The notes below the pieces were generated by a model. The model was not told the DNA's origin and did not search any database. It saw nothing but the letters and a program-made list of their open reading frames with translations. Below are positions 1 to 9,600 of a stretch of 64,000 nucleotides of DNA, one piece after another. The stretch is from Haemophilus haemolyticus M19501. GTDB lineage: Bacteria > Pseudomonadota > Gammaproteobacteria > Enterobacterales > Pasteurellaceae. Position 1 is the first letter of the stretch. Every line of letters begins with the position of its first letter. The stretch covers positions 174,572 through 238,571 of the forward strand of contig NZ_AFQO01000008.1 of assembly GCF_000222025.1 (NCBI RefSeq), written 5' to 3'. The position numbers and the translations under genes are program-made.

Positions 1-938
1 CCAGCCTCAATTTTCTCTTGCGCATTTTGCAAGCCATCAATGCCACCGCTACCAATAATCAGAATCTGACCTTTCAGTTCTTGATGTAATCGCTTAATAA
101 TCTCTGTGCTTTTATGCTGCAACGGCTTTCCACTTAATCCGCCTTGCTGTTCCGCATTTTTCATCCCCATTACAGTATCACGAGAAATTGTAGTATTGGT
201 TGCAATAACGCCATCCATTTTATGACGAACCAATGTATCCGCAATTTGCACTAATTCACTTTCCGTTAAATCTGGTGCAATTTTTACCGCAATCGGCACA
301 TATTTATTGTATTGGTTTGCCAAAATAGCCTGACGATCCTTGATGCTTCGCAATAAATCATCGAAATAATCACCATATTGTAACTGACGCAAATCCGGTG
401 TATTGGGTGATGAAATATTTACCGTAATATAACCTGCGTAGTTATAGGCTTTGTTCAAACAGAAAATATAATCATCTTTGCCTTGTTCCAAAGGTGTGAA
501 TTTATTCTTACCAATATTGATACCAATCACGCCTTGATAACGGGCGTTTTTCACATTTTCTATAAGATAGTCAATACCATTATTATTAAAGCCATTACGG
601 TTAATAATGCCTTCAGCTTCAATCAAACGAAACTGACGTGGCTTTGCATTCCCATCTTGTGCAATGGGCGTGACTGTTCCTACTTCGAGAAAACCAAAAC
701 CCAATGCACCAAAGCCGTCAATCGCCTCGCCATTTTTATCCGCCCCTGCCGCCAATCCAATGGGATTAGGGAAATTCACCCCCATTACCGTTTTCGGAAA
801 GCCTTTGGGAGGATGAATAAGAGATTTTAAGATCGGTTGAAATAAAGGATTACTGGCTAATTTTAAGCATTGAATCGTGAAATTATGAGCCTTTTCAGCA
901 TCCATTTGGAAAATGCCGTGACGGAATAATTGATACAT
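1..938 (-). CDS. pyrD: Dihydroorotate dehydrogenase (quinone), PyrD, 3' end outside window
   Basis: This is the 5' part of class 2 dihydroorotate dehydrogenase, which oxidises dihydroorotate to orotate at the inner membrane with quinone as acceptor, the fourth step of UMP synthesis. The frame is open from an ATG at 938 to base 1, about 312 residues, so the last part lies outside the window. Visible family motifs include GAADKNGEA near residue 65, VEVGTV-type sequence ([11 protein letters not shown]) near 85, and the FMN-binding NISSPNT segment near 172. The ATG gives MYQLFRHG, the usual N-terminus of class 2 enzymes with a short membrane-associating helix. The gene stands alone on the minus strand, separated from upstream metE by terminators. 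I am confident of the identity. Confidence 0.95.
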   Translation of the reverse strand, partial: MYQLFRHGIFQMDAEKAHNFTIQCLKLASNPLFQPILKSLIHPPKGFPKTVMGVNFPNPIGLAAGADKNGEAIDGFGALGFGFLEVGTVTPIAQDGNAKPRQFRLIEAEGIINRNGFNNNGIDYLIENVKNARYQGVIGINIGKNKFTPLEQGKDDYIFCLNKAYNYAGYITVNISSPNTPDLRQLQYGDYFDDLLRSIKDRQAILANQYNKYVPIAVKIAPDLTESELVQIADTLVRHKMDGVIATNTTISRDTVMGMKNAEQQGGLSGKPLQHKSTEIIKRLHQELKGQILIIGSGGIDGLQNAQEKIEA

Positions 939-971
939 ACTCGTTTATCTCTCGGGATAGTTGACTGTAAG

Positions 972-999
972 AAAGTGCGGTCAATTTTCACCGCACTTT
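972..999. terminator. Inverted pair of uptake signals, terminator-like
   Basis: AAAGTGCGGT and ACCGCACTTT face each other across an 8-base loop, forming a 10-bp perfect stem. Such head-to-head uptake-signal pairs commonly serve as rho-independent terminators in Haemophilus. It lies downstream of metE and upstream of pyrD. Confidence 0.6.
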
Positions 1000-1046
1000 A
1001 AAGGGAAGATTGCTCGTATTCTACGAGGAACAAAGATGATGTGCAA

Positions 1047-1080
1047 ATAAAAAACCGAACCCAATCGGATTCGGCTTTAA
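1047..1080 (-). terminator. Rho-independent terminator of metE
   Basis: On the minus strand, AAGCCGAATCCGA pairs imperfectly with TTGGGTTCGGTTTT and is followed by a T-run, 40 bases past the metE stop codon. Confidence 0.75.
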
Positions 1081-1119
1081 TTATGTTATGTTTGATAATT
1101 ATTCTTTCTGTATGATTAC

Positions 1120-3390
1120 TTACGCTAATTCCGCACGTAATTTTTTGGTTACATCCACCATCACTTTTAATTGGTCGATGGTTTCTGCCCAACCACGTGT
1201 TTTTAAACCACAGTCTGGATTTACCCATAAGCGTTCTTTTGGAATGACATTTAACGCTTTGCGTAATAAGTGTTCAATTTCACCTGCGGTTGGTACACGT
1301 GGGCTGTGAATATCATACACACCTGGACCGATGTCATTCGGGTAGTTGAATTTCACGAAGGCATCTAATAATTCCATATCTGAACGTGAAGTTTCAATGG
1401 TAATTACGTCCGCATCTAATGCCGAAATGGCAGGTAAGATGTCGTTAAACTCGGAATAACACATGTGAGTGTGAATTTGCGTATCATCTTGCACGCCCAT
1501 TGAGCTTAAACGGAATGCTTCGCCCGCCCATTGTAAGTATGCATCCCAATCTGCACGTTTAAGTGGTAAACCTTCACGAATGGCTGGCTCATCAATTTGA
1601 ATGACTTTAATACCCGCTGCTTCTAAATCTAACACTTCATCAGATAATGCTACGCCGATTTGTTTACATACGGTTGAACGTGGAATATCGTTACGCACGA
1701 ATGACCATTGTAAAATAGTCACTGGACCTGTGAGCATTCCTTTCATTACACGGTTAGTTAAACTTTGTGCATATTGTGACCAACGTACTGTCATTGGCTC
1801 TGGGCGAGTTACATCGCCGTAAATTACTGGTGGTTTCACACAACGTGAACCGTAGCTTTGTACCCAACCAAATTTAGTGAAGGCGAAACCATCTAATAAT
1901 TCCCCAAAGTATTCCACCATGTCGTTACGCTCTGCTTCGCCGTGAACTAACACATCTAAATCTAATTCTTCTTGGCGACGTACTACATATTCGATCTCTT
2001 TTTTCATTGCCGCTTCGTAATCTGCTAGAGATAACTCGCCTTTTTTGAAACTTGCACGGGCGTGACGAATTTCAGTCGTTTGCGGGAATGAACCAATGTT
2101 TGTAGTTGGAAGAAGCGGTAAATTTAACCACGCATTTTGCTTAACAATACGTTCTGCAAATGGCGATTTACGTTGATCCGCACCTTTTGGCAAGTTTGCT
2201 AACCGTTCTGCCACTTCAGGACGATGAATTTCTTTTGAGGTTGCACGTGCATCTGCTGCCGCTTGGCTTGCATCTAATGCTGCTTGTACAGACGCTCTGC
2301 CATTATTTAAGGCTTGTTTTAATACATTTAATTCTTCCACTTTTTGTAGTGTGAAAGATAACCAGCTATAAAGTGCGGTATTTTTTTCTTTTAATTGCAC
2401 TTCCACTTCTAAATCAAATGGGGTGTGCAATAATGAACAGCTTGGTGCAATCCATAAACGCTCGCCTAATTTTGCTTTTAATGGCTCTAATACATCTAAC
2501 ACTTTGTTTAAGTTTGCACGCCAGATATTACGGCCTTCAATCACACCAGCGGATAACACTTTGCTGTAATCATCAAAGGCTGCAAGTTGTTCTGGTGCAC
2601 GCACTAAATCTAAATGTAAGCCTGCAACAGGTAAGGCTTTTAATAACTCAGCGTGTTGTGCAACGGAACCAAAATAAGTGGCTAGCAATAATTTTGCGTT
2701 CACTTTGCTTAATTCAGCGTAAACAGATTTATAGGCTTCAACCCATTCTGTAGGTAAATCTAATGCTAATGCAGGTTCATCAATTTGAATCCACTCTGCT
2801 CCTTCAGCTACCAATGCGTTTAAGATTTCAACATAAACAGGCACTAATTGATTTAATAAATCGAAACGGTTAAATGCTTCGCCTTTTTCTTTACCCAACC
2901 ATAAGAATGTTAATGGGCCAACAATCACTGGTTTGAAGTTTAAACCTAAGGCTTTTGCTTCACGGATTTGGTTTACATAATGTGCTGGATTTGCCTTGAA
3001 TTGTGTATTTTTATGAAATTCTGGCACGAGATAGTGGTAGTTCGTATCAAACCATTTGGTCATTTCAATTGCGAATTGATCTTTGTTACCACGTGCAAGT
3101 TGGAAATATTGATCAAGGGTTAAATTTTGGCTATCAAAACCAAAACGAGCAGGAATTGCCCCTGTTGCCACTTGTAAATCTAAAATATGATCGTAGAACG
3201 TGAAATCGCCCACTGCAACAAAATCCGCATTCGCCGCTGCTTGATGTTTCCAGTTTTTTTCACGCAACGCTTTCGCCAAATCTAATAAATCTTGCTCGGC
3301 TAATTCTTTACGCCAATAACGTTCTTGTGCGAATTTTAATTCACGTTTTGCCCCTACACGAGGAAAGCCTAAAATATGTGATGTAGTCAT
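1120..3390 (-). CDS. metE: Cobalamin-independent methionine synthase MetE
   Basis: 5-methyltetrahydropteroyltriglutamate-homocysteine methyltransferase transfers a methyl group to homocysteine in the last step of methionine synthesis, using zinc and no B12. The 756-residue length matches the family. The zinc ligands are visible: His642 and Cys644 in HMCYSEF, Glu666 in ITIETS, and Cys727 in NPDCGLKTR. The N-terminal homologous barrel begins [14 protein letters not shown]. The start ATG has a GGGAG ribosome site 8 bases upstream. Two MetJ-type boxes lie 38-53 bases upstream, implying repression by S-adenosylmethionine. It is a single-gene unit with its own terminator. Confidence 0.97.
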   Translation of the reverse strand: MTTSHILGFPRVGAKRELKFAQERYWRKELAEQDLLDLAKALREKNWKHQAAANADFVAVGDFTFYDHILDLQVATGAIPARFGFDSQNLTLDQYFQLARGNKDQFAIEMTKWFDTNYHYLVPEFHKNTQFKANPAHYVNQIREAKALGLNFKPVIVGPLTFLWLGKEKGEAFNRFDLLNQLVPVYVEILNALVAEGAEWIQIDEPALALDLPTEWVEAYKSVYAELSKVNAKLLLATYFGSVAQHAELLKALPVAGLHLDLVRAPEQLAAFDDYSKVLSAGVIEGRNIWRANLNKVLDVLEPLKAKLGERLWIAPSCSLLHTPFDLEVEVQLKEKNTALYSWLSFTLQKVEELNVLKQALNNGRASVQAALDASQAAADARATSKEIHRPEVAERLANLPKGADQRKSPFAERIVKQNAWLNLPLLPTTNIGSFPQTTEIRHARASFKKGELSLADYEAAMKKEIEYVVRRQEELDLDVLVHGEAERNDMVEYFGELLDGFAFTKFGWVQSYGSRCVKPPVIYGDVTRPEPMTVRWSQYAQSLTNRVMKGMLTGPVTILQWSFVRNDIPRSTVCKQIGVALSDEVLDLEAAGIKVIQIDEPAIREGLPLKRADWDAYLQWAGEAFRLSSMGVQDDTQIHTHMCYSEFNDILPAISALDADVITIETSRSDMELLDAFVKFNYPNDIGPGVYDIHSPRVPTAGEIEHLLRKALNVIPKERLWVNPDCGLKTRGWAETIDQLKVMVDVTKKLRAELA

Positions 3391-3427
3391 AATAACTCCC
3401 GTTTTAAAGTAATCTTCTTAATCATTT

Positions 3428-3443
3428 AGACGGCTAAACGTCT
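3428..3443 (-). promoter_or_regulatory. Tandem MetJ boxes upstream of metE
   Basis: Two adjacent 8-mers, AGACGGCT and AAACGTCT, each match the MetJ box AGACGTCT at six or seven positions. Tandem 8-bp boxes are the known operator form of the MetJ repressor. The downstream GTACAGGT could be a weak third box. The position, 38-53 bases before the metE ATG, suits repression. Confidence 0.65.
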
Positions 3444-3540
3444 GTACAGGTATAGAATGCGTCATCTCAGTGTATTATGCAAACTTATTATTTTCAGGAT
3501 TTGTATGAAATAAATTAATAATCAAACCGTGTATAAAACA

Positions 3541-3563
3541 AAGGGGCATACTAAATGCCCCAA
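3541..3563 (-). terminator. Terminator after the BRO-domain gene
   Basis: GGGGCAT and ATGCCCC form a 7-bp stem with a TAGT-type loop, flanked by T-rich sequence on the minus strand, 27 bases past the stop codon at 3590. Confidence 0.65.
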
Positions 3564-3589
3564 AAACTATTGCAAAATTTACCGCACTT

Positions 3590-4450
3590 TTATGCATTTT
3601 CATCCTTATTCTGAATTTCTTTTATTACATCGCCAATTAATCGACCAAAATCAACGGCATTTTTAGAAGTAATAACAGGCTGTCCCGTTTCTTGTTCTAA
3701 CGTCTCTTTCGCAATTTTTGCGACATTGCCTCCCCTTTTAGCGACTCTTTTATTTTCTTCAAAACCTTGAGGATTTGATGTATTAGCAATATCTTTGGTA
3801 GCGGTTTCCGCAAGCATATTTAAGATTAATTCAGTGGTGGACATATTGTCTCTTAAATTTTGTTTTTTCAGCCCTTTAAAATCTTTATATTCTCTTGTCG
3901 TCATTCCACTCCATGCTTTGGAAATTTCATTGGTAAGAATGGCATATTCTTTCCCTTCAGCTACGCCATGAGCTTGCCAAGTATCTGTAAGCTCTTTTCT
4001 TACTTGTATGGCTTGCAGCCTTTGATTAATCCATTCTCGGCTATAACCTTTTTGAAGATAAGTTTCTAAGGCTCTATCAATGGTTAATTCAGGATCAATG
4101 ATTTCATCAATTCTGTCTTTACCGACTTCAGCTAACCACATTTTGAAAGGTTCCGCTTTAGGTGAGGGAACAGATTGAATAATGCGGAAAATGCCTTGCA
4201 TATCAGCAACATCAGTTTTGTACATTTTACCGTCTTTAGGTGATTTCATTTTCAGTTGGTTACAATATGTAACCGACTCACTTCCTTCATCTTTCAATCT
4301 CTTTTTCAATACTTTCCAATAGTTATTTGGATTTTCACTCTCAGTCAAAACCCCTACTACATCCACCACAGAAAAATACCATTCTTCTTTTTCATTATCC
4401 CAAATAGAACGGATTTCATTTCCTTCAAACAATTTAATTTTATTATCCAA
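3590..4450 (-). CDS. BRO-N / DinD-like phage antirepressor-type protein
   Basis: The product (286 residues from this start) has an N-terminal BRO-type antirepressor domain: IRSIWDNEKEEWYFSVVDVVGVL, then an NYWKVLKKRL segment and DVADMQGIFRIIQSVPSPKAEPFKMWLAEVG. The C-terminal half, with SREWINQRLQAIQVRKELT and TKAWSGMTTREYKDFKGL-like sequence, resembles the C-terminal domain of DNA-damage-inducible DinD proteins. These families occur on phages and as genomic strays; their biochemical role is unsettled. No ATG start is available. A TTG at 4450 has AGGA 8 bases upstream and gives the usual DNKIKLFE N-terminus. A GTG at 4474 and TTG at 4477 are alternatives without a ribosome site. It follows pepN by 6-33 bases and may be cotranscribed. 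No other phage genes adjoin it. Confidence 0.7.
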   Translation of the reverse strand: MDNKIKLFEGNEIRSIWDNEKEEWYFSVVDVVGVLTESENPNNYWKVLKKRLKDEGSESVTYCNQLKMKSPKDGKMYKTDVADMQGIFRIIQSVPSPKAEPFKMWLAEVGKDRIDEIIDPELTIDRALETYLQKGYSREWINQRLQAIQVRKELTDTWQAHGVAEGKEYAILTNEISKAWSGMTTREYKDFKGLKKQNLRDNMSTTELILNMLAETATKDIANTSNPQGFEENKRVAKRGGNVAKIAKETLEQETGQPVITSKNAVDFGRLIGDVIKEIQNKDENA

Positions 4451-4483
4451 GCTAATTTTCCTTTTAATCTTCACCAACTCAAC

Positions 4484-7093
4484 TTACTGTAACGCTTTCT
4501 CAATTTTTTCAAATAAATCTTTTGAAAGATTTTCTACGACGCTTAGGCGTTCTAAAGCACGTTTCATCAGCGTTTGGCGTTGGGTATCAAAGCGAGAAAA
4601 ACGAATTAATGGCTCGATTAAGCGTGCAGCTACTTGCGGGTTGCTTTCATTTAAACGGATTAACACATCCGTTAAGAAACGATAGCCTGCTCCGCTTACA
4701 TTGTGGAAGGCTTTTAAGTTGTGATTTGCAAAGCTACCTACTAATGAGCGTAAACGGTTTGGATTGTTGAAGTTAAAACTTGGGTGATCCATTAATAACT
4801 GAATAATTTCCAATACATTTTCATCTGGACGAGTGGCTTGTAATGCAAACCATTTATCCATCACTAATCCATCGTGTTGCCATTTTTGTTCAAAATCAGC
4901 TAATAACGTATCTCTGCAAGGTAATGCCGCTTTAGTTGCAACACTTAATGCCGCCAATATATCTGTCATATTATTCGCATTATTGTAGTATTTTTGCACT
5001 AGGTTGTTACCCAAATTGGTATAAGCCAAATAAGTTAAACAAAGATTACGCATTGCACGCAAGGCGATGTCTTGTTGCGTAACTTGATACTCATCAAGGC
5101 GAATATGGGTATAAACACGCAAGAAATCATCTTTTAAAGTCTCGGCAATTTGTGCTTGCATAAATGCTCTTGCGGCTGAAATACCATCAGGATCAATGGT
5201 TTTGAAACCTTCAGCAAATTCCATTTCTTTTGGAAGGGTGAGAATTAAGGTCGCCAGTTCAATATCTTTCTCATAATGGTTCAGAACATGAGAAAGTGCG
5301 GTCAACATTTCAGGGGAAATTTCTAGTTCCTCGCTTTGTTGAAAACGCACAACATTACGACGTAATTCTTGCGCAAATAGCATTTGTGCCGCATCCCAAC
5401 GGATAAATTGATTATCTGCAAATTTCATCAAGCCTAATAACTGTTCCGTTTTATAATCATAATCAAGTTTTACTGGCGCAGAAAAATCACATAATAATGC
5501 TGGAATTGGACGACCATAAATGCCATGAAACTCAAAGACTTGGTCTTTTTCAGTAACATTTAATACATCACTCAACAATTCGCCATTATATTGTAGCATT
5601 TGTTTCGTGCCATTCGCATCATAAAGCGCGATTTTTAATGGAATATGTAAATTCACTTTTTCCATTTGATCTGCGGTTGGCGGTGTGGATTGTGAAACCG
5701 TTAAACGATAAGTATGCGTTTTTTCGTCATACGCATCGCTAATCAATAATTCTGGTGTACCCGATTGGCTATACCAACGGCGGAACTGGTTTAAATCGAG
5801 GTTATTTGCTCGTTCCATGGCAGAAACAAAATCTTCACAGGTTGCCGCTTTTCCATCGTTTTCAGCAATATAAAGTTGCATGCCTTTTTGGAAACCTTGT
5901 TCACCTAATAAAGTGTGCAACATACGAATCACTTCTGCCCCTTTTTCATATACGGTCACTGTATAGAAGTTATTCATTTCAATGACTTTTTCAGGGCGAA
6001 TTGGGTGTGACATTGGGCTTGCATCTTCGGCAAATTGCACAGTGCGTAAAAATTTCACATTATTAATGCGATTCACGGCACGCGAACCTGTATCTGAAGA
6101 AAACTCTTGATCACGGAAAACTGTTAAGCCTTCTTTCAAACTTAACTGGAACCAATCTCGGCAAGTCACACGATTGCCTGTCCAGTTATGGAAATATTCG
6201 TGTGCAATCACGCTTTCAATGGCAAGATAATCTTCATCGGTTGCCGTTTGTGGATTGGCCAACACAAATTTAGAGTTAAAGATATTTAACCCTTTATTTT
6301 CCATTGCGCCCATATTGAAGAAGTCCACTGCAACGATCATGTAAATATCTAAGTCATATTCTAAATTAAAGCGATCTTCATCCCATTTCATCGCTTTTTT
6401 CAGACTTTCCATTGCCCAAGTTGCACGGTTAAGATTGCCACGATCCACATAAAGCTCTAACGCAACTTCTCGCCCACTTTTGGTGATGAATTTATCTTGT
6501 AATAAATCAAAATCCCCCGCCACTAAAGCGAATAAATAGCTTGGTTTCGGGAATGGATCGTTCCATTCCACCCAATGACGACCATCTTCTAATTCACCAC
6601 TTGCAATGCGGTTGCCATTAGAAAGCAAGTAAGGATATTTGGTTTTATCTGCGGTAATTTTGGTTGTATAACGCGCCAGCACATCAGGACGATCAAGCAT
6701 ATAAGTGATTTGACGGAAACCTTCCGCCTCGCATTGCGTACAAATGCCCTCTCCAGACTGATATAGCCCTTGTAATGACGTATTTTCGGCTGGTACAAGG
6801 AAGGTCACAATTTCAAGTTCAAATTCTGCCGCACTTTTACCTTTTAAATCGAGCGTTAAACTCTCGCCATCTTGTTGATAGGCAGAAAATGGCTCACCAT
6901 TAAATTTAATAGAGGAAAACTGGAAACTATGCCCATCTAAACGTAAAGAAGTCGCTTCATCATTTAAGCGTTGGAATTTTGTGGTTGCGGTTACCACTGT
7001 GTGTTTAGGATCGAGTTGAAAATCTAAATAAATGTCTGTGACCGTAAAATCTGGTTGTTTGTAATCTTTTCTATATTTTGCTTTGGCTAACAT
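4484..7093 (-). CDS. pepN: Aminopeptidase N
   Basis: PepN is a cytosolic zinc aminopeptidase of the M1 family that removes N-terminal residues from peptides in late protein turnover. The 869-residue length equals the enterobacterial enzyme. The substrate-binding GAMENKG motif and the zinc motif HEYFHNW followed by a downstream KEGLT (third ligand Glu) are intact, as is the N-terminal beta-domain and the long helical C-terminal domain. The start gives MLAKAKYRKDYKQPDFTV, as usual. The gene ends 33 bases before the BRO-domain gene, with no terminator visible between them. Confidence 0.97.
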   Translation of the reverse strand: MLAKAKYRKDYKQPDFTVTDIYLDFQLDPKHTVVTATTKFQRLNDEATSLRLDGHSFQFSSIKFNGEPFSAYQQDGESLTLDLKGKSAAEFELEIVTFLVPAENTSLQGLYQSGEGICTQCEAEGFRQITYMLDRPDVLARYTTKITADKTKYPYLLSNGNRIASGELEDGRHWVEWNDPFPKPSYLFALVAGDFDLLQDKFITKSGREVALELYVDRGNLNRATWAMESLKKAMKWDEDRFNLEYDLDIYMIVAVDFFNMGAMENKGLNIFNSKFVLANPQTATDEDYLAIESVIAHEYFHNWTGNRVTCRDWFQLSLKEGLTVFRDQEFSSDTGSRAVNRINNVKFLRTVQFAEDASPMSHPIRPEKVIEMNNFYTVTVYEKGAEVIRMLHTLLGEQGFQKGMQLYIAENDGKAATCEDFVSAMERANNLDLNQFRRWYSQSGTPELLISDAYDEKTHTYRLTVSQSTPPTADQMEKVNLHIPLKIALYDANGTKQMLQYNGELLSDVLNVTEKDQVFEFHGIYGRPIPALLCDFSAPVKLDYDYKTEQLLGLMKFADNQFIRWDAAQMLFAQELRRNVVRFQQSEELEISPEMLTALSHVLNHYEKDIELATLILTLPKEMEFAEGFKTIDPDGISAARAFMQAQIAETLKDDFLRVYTHIRLDEYQVTQQDIALRAMRNLCLTYLAYTNLGNNLVQKYYNNANNMTDILAALSVATKAALPCRDTLLADFEQKWQHDGLVMDKWFALQATRPDENVLEIIQLLMDHPSFNFNNPNRLRSLVGSFANHNLKAFHNVSGAGYRFLTDVLIRLNESNPQVAARLIEPLIRFSRFDTQRQTLMKRALERLSVVENLSKDLFEKIEKALQ

Positions 7094-7146
7094 AATTTGC
7101 CCTACTTTGAAGAAAGAAAATGTGAATATGATATCGTTACGTTTTG

Positions 7147-7491
7147 TTATCTTAAACTTGGTTTTTCACGAAAAATTTTTTCTTGAATCGCTTCCGTCAC
7201 AAAAGCATTAAGTGAACGATCGCCTGCTATTATCGTAGCTTCTCGATGCAATTCCTCGCCAATTCGTACATTAAATACACCTTTAAAAGGCTTATTCGGT
7301 TCTTTACCTAATTCCAAACAATCTTGTAAATATAACTCAACAGATTGACGAAATTCTTTTTCTAGCTCAGATAATGACTCTGCTTCGTAAGTCACTAAAT
7401 CACGAATGTAAGCAAGTTTGCCAAATAATATATTGTTTTCTAAATCCGCCTCAATCGTGCCAACATAACCTTTATAATTTAATAACTTCAT
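7147..7491 (-). CDS. hicB: HicB-type antitoxin, partner lost
   Basis: This 114-residue protein has the two parts of long HicB antitoxins. The N-terminal part, with YKGYVGTIEADLENNILFGKLAYI followed by YEAESLSELEKEF, is the degenerate RNase H-like toxin-binding fold. The C-terminal part, with FNVRIGEELHREA and NAFVTEAIQEKI, is a ribbon-helix-helix DNA-binding segment. In this family it neutralises the HicA mRNA interferase and autoregulates the operon. The ATG overlaps an upstream TGA as ATGA, typical of translational coupling, but the upstream frame is only a fragment (see 7488-7560). The antitoxin is thus probably an orphan. Confidence 0.85.
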   Translation of the reverse strand: MKLLNYKGYVGTIEADLENNILFGKLAYIRDLVTYEAESLSELEKEFRQSVELYLQDCLELGKEPNKPFKGVFNVRIGEELHREATIIAGDRSLNAFVTEAIQEKIFREKPSLR

Positions 7492-7560
7492 AGAATACCT
7501 ACCTGTTTTAATGATTCTTTCACTGACTTTAAAGCACCGCCTTTAATATAATTTTCAGTT
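7488..7560 (-). pseudogene. C-terminal remnant of a HicA-like toxin gene
   Basis: On the minus strand the codons immediately upstream of hicB read TENYIKGGALKSVKESLKQV then GIL and stop, with the TGA overlapping the hicB ATG. The length and position fit the end of a toxin gene coupled to the antitoxin. The reading frame runs into the GTAGGGTGGGCT repeat at 7561 and stops near 7585, with no start codon. I infer a toxin gene truncated by, or deleted up to, the repeat. Assignment to HicA rests mainly on the HicB neighbour. Confidence 0.45.
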
Positions 7561-7653
7561 GTAGGGTGGGCTTCAGCCCACCTTTGTTATGGCTAAATGG
7601 ATAAAAAACGGTGGGCTAAATGAATAAAAACGGTGGGCTAAAGCCCACCCTAC
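7561..7653. repeat. GTAGGGTGGGC-type palindromic repeat element, copy 1
   Basis: The element begins GTAGGGTGGGCT and ends AGCCCACCCTAC, a 12-bp perfect terminal inverted repeat, over 93 bp. Inside, a segment of the form ATAAAAAACGGTGGGCTAAA occurs twice in tandem. A second copy with the same ends lies at 36375-36443. Elements of this appearance are scattered through many gammaproteobacterial and neisserial genomes. Confidence 0.8.
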
Positions 7654-7732
7654 GATCTATTCTTATAAAAATTGTGCTTAGGATAAAATTTTATCCTTAA
7701 AGTTGCAATGGTATTTTCCTATAAAACCCATT

Positions 7733-7748
7733 TAGCAAACGTTTGCCT
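7733..7748 (+). promoter_or_regulatory. PurR operator of purEK
   Basis: The 16-mer TAGCAAACGTTTGCCT is a near-perfect match to the PurR box ACGCAAACGTTTGCGT. Its right half overlaps the likely -35 hexamer TTGCCT (7743-7748), so bound PurR-hypoxanthine would block polymerase. Confidence 0.85.
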
Positions 7749-7772
7749 GATATATGTAAGATGTGCTATTCT
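7743..7772 (+). promoter_or_regulatory. purE promoter
   Basis: TTGCCT (7743-7748) and TATTCT (7767-7772) are spaced by 18 bases, about 36 bases before the purE ATG. Confidence 0.55.
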
Positions 7773-7808
7773 ACGCCACGTTTTTAATTAAAAAATTGAG
7801 AAAATAGC

Positions 7809-8303
7809 ATGTCAAAAATTGCACAAATTGCCATTGTGATGGGTTCCAAAAGCGATTGGGCTACCATGCAAGAGGCAACTCAGATTTTAGATGAATTAAA
7901 AGTACCTTATCATGTGGAAGTCGTCTCTGCTCATCGTACGCCTGATAAACTTTTTGAATTTGCCGAAAATGCACAAAAAAATGGCTACAAAGTAATTATT
8001 GCTGGTGCAGGCGGTGCGGCACATTTACCCGGTATGATCGCAGCGAAAACACTTGTGCCAGTGCTGGGAGTGCCAGTAAAAAGTTCTATGTTAAGCGGCA
8101 TAGATAGTCTTTATTCAATTGTGCAAATGCCAAAAGGAATCCCAGTCGGAACATTAGCAATTGGCCCTGCGGGTGCGGCAAATGCTGGATTATTAGCCGC
8201 ACAAATTCTAGCAAGTTGTGATGCAGAATTGCTTTCACGCTTGCAATCTTTCCGTGAAAGACAAACGAGTAATGTGCTTGATAATCCCGATCCACGCACA
8301 TAA
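7809..8303 (+). CDS. purE: N5-carboxyaminoimidazole ribonucleotide mutase PurE
   Basis: PurE converts N5-CAIR to CAIR in purine synthesis, working with PurK. The 164-residue protein has the class I motifs [10 protein letters not shown] near residue 11, SAHRTPDKL near 41 with the catalytic His, and [11 protein letters not shown] near 68. It is the first gene of a purE-purK pair. A hairpin of paired uptake signals separates it from purK and may lower purK transcription. Regulation by PurR is supported by the upstream operator. Confidence 0.97.
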   Translation: MSKIAQIAIVMGSKSDWATMQEATQILDELKVPYHVEVVSAHRTPDKLFEFAENAQKNGYKVIIAGAGGAAHLPGMIAAKTLVPVLGVPVKSSMLSGIDSLYSIVQMPKGIPVGTLAIGPAGAANAGLLAAQILASCDAELLSRLQSFRERQTSNVLDNPDPRT

Positions 8304-8318
8304 AAACATCTTTAGATC

Positions 8319-8350
8319 TGACCGCACTTTTAAAGTGCGGTTGTTTTTTT
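8319..8350 (+). terminator. Uptake-signal hairpin between purE and purK
   Basis: ACCGCACTTT and AAAGTGCGGT form a 10-bp stem with almost no loop beyond TTTTAA, followed by TTGTTTTTTT. It looks like a true or partial terminator inside the operon. Confidence 0.6.
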
Positions 8351-8372
8351 CGTAAATTTAACAAGAAATATT

Positions 8373-9461
8373 ATGCAAAACTCCACCTTATACCCAACCG
8401 TTTATGTACTCGGCAACGGACAACTCGGCAGAATGTTACGTTACGCGGGCGCACCTTTAGATATTTATGTTGAACCCTTAGCCTTCAATGCGCCAGTTTT
8501 TGATTTACCTGAAAATGCGATCATCACGGCGGAAATTGAACGCTGGGAAAAAACGCCTTTGACTGAATTACTCGGCAATCATAAAAACTTCGTCAATCAA
8601 CATGTATTTGGATTATTGGCCGATCGTTTTACCCAAAAATCTTTACTGGATGAGCTCAATCTCTCTACCTCGCCTTGGTGTTTATTAAAAGATAAAACGC
8701 AATGGAATGATGTTTTCCAAACTGTTGGCGAGAAAGTTGTCGTTAAACGCAGAACAGGCGGATATGATGGACGTGGTCAATGGATTATCAGCGATGAAAA
8801 TAAAGCGGATATCACCGATGAATTATTCGGTGAAGTGATCGCAGAAAAATTTATTCCTTTCGATTATGAAGTTTCTATTGTAGGCGCAAGATTTAAAAAT
8901 GGCGAAAAACGTTTTTATCCCGTTACACATAACCTGCAACAAAACGGTATTTTGCGTTACAGTGTGGTTGATAGTGCTTTTCCTCAACAATCCACCCAAC
9001 AAAATCAAGCAGAAGCCATGCTAGGCAAAATTATGGATAAATTAGGCTATATTGGTGTAATGGCAATGGAATGTTTTGTTGTAGGCGACAAATTATTGAT
9101 TAACGAACTTGCGCCTCGTGTACATAACAGTGGGCATTGGACACAACTGGGATGCTCGATTAGCCAATTTGAATTACATTTACGTGCGCTACTTGATTTG
9201 CCAACGCCTGACTTACAAACTTTCGCCCCTAGTGTGATGGTGAATTTAATCGGCACAAACCATAATCCAACATGGCTTAATACGCCATTTGCACAACTTC
9301 ATTGGTACGGTAAAGAAGTCAGAACTGGGCGTAAGGTTGGGCATATCAATCTTTCTCATCCTAATAAAGCGGTCATTATTCAACAATTAGAAAAACTCCG
9401 CACTGAGTTACCAGAAGATTATCAATCGGGATTAAATTGGGCGATTGAAAAACTAAAATAA
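8373..9461 (+). CDS. purK: N5-carboxyaminoimidazole ribonucleotide synthase PurK
   Basis: PurK is an ATP-grasp enzyme that carboxylates AIR with bicarbonate to N5-CAIR, the substrate of PurE. The 362-residue protein starts with a Rossmann-like nucleotide-binding region (VLGNGQLGRML), has the ATP-grasp segments VVKRRTGGYDGRGQW and ECFVVGDKLLINELAPRVHNSGHWT, and ends with the usual small domain. The start ATG is the only sensible one. It is 69 bases downstream of purE. Confidence 0.96.
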   Translation: MQNSTLYPTVYVLGNGQLGRMLRYAGAPLDIYVEPLAFNAPVFDLPENAIITAEIERWEKTPLTELLGNHKNFVNQHVFGLLADRFTQKSLLDELNLSTSPWCLLKDKTQWNDVFQTVGEKVVVKRRTGGYDGRGQWIISDENKADITDELFGEVIAEKFIPFDYEVSIVGARFKNGEKRFYPVTHNLQQNGILRYSVVDSAFPQQSTQQNQAEAMLGKIMDKLGYIGVMAMECFVVGDKLLINELAPRVHNSGHWTQLGCSISQFELHLRALLDLPTPDLQTFAPSVMVNLIGTNHNPTWLNTPFAQLHWYGKEVRTGRKVGHINLSHPNKAVIIQQLEKLRTELPEDYQSGLNWAIEKLK

Positions 9462-9472
9462 TGTAAAAAATG

Positions 9473-9520
9473 ACCGCACTTTTTGATGAATATTTAAAAA
9501 TATCAAAGTGCGGTTAATTT
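9473..9520. terminator. Terminator after purK (paired uptake signals)
   Basis: ACCGCACTTTTTGA pairs with TCAAAGTGCGGT over a 12-bp stem, then a T-rich tract. It lies 12 bases past the purK stop. Confidence 0.7.
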
Positions 9521-9535
9521 TTATAAAAATCTTTC

Positions 9536-9564
9536 TTGATAAAACAAAACGGCTGAAGTATAAA
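9536..9564 (+). promoter_or_regulatory. aspC promoter
   Basis: TTGATA and TATAAA are separated by 17 bases, close to the sigma-70 consensus, 37 bases before the aspC ATG, which itself has an AAGGAAA ribosome site. Confidence 0.65.
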
Positions 9565-9600
9565 ATTATCCACCACACAACACATACATAAGGAAAAGCT

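Noticed and set aside
3590..4477. Prophage at the BRO-domain gene
   Set aside because: Neighbours metE and pepN are ordinary chromosomal genes and no integrase, capsid or attachment repeat is present.
7656..7808. Remaining part of the HicA toxin gene beyond the repeat
   Set aside because: Minus-strand frames there are short and do not look like a toxin; the stretch is better explained by the purE operator and promoter.
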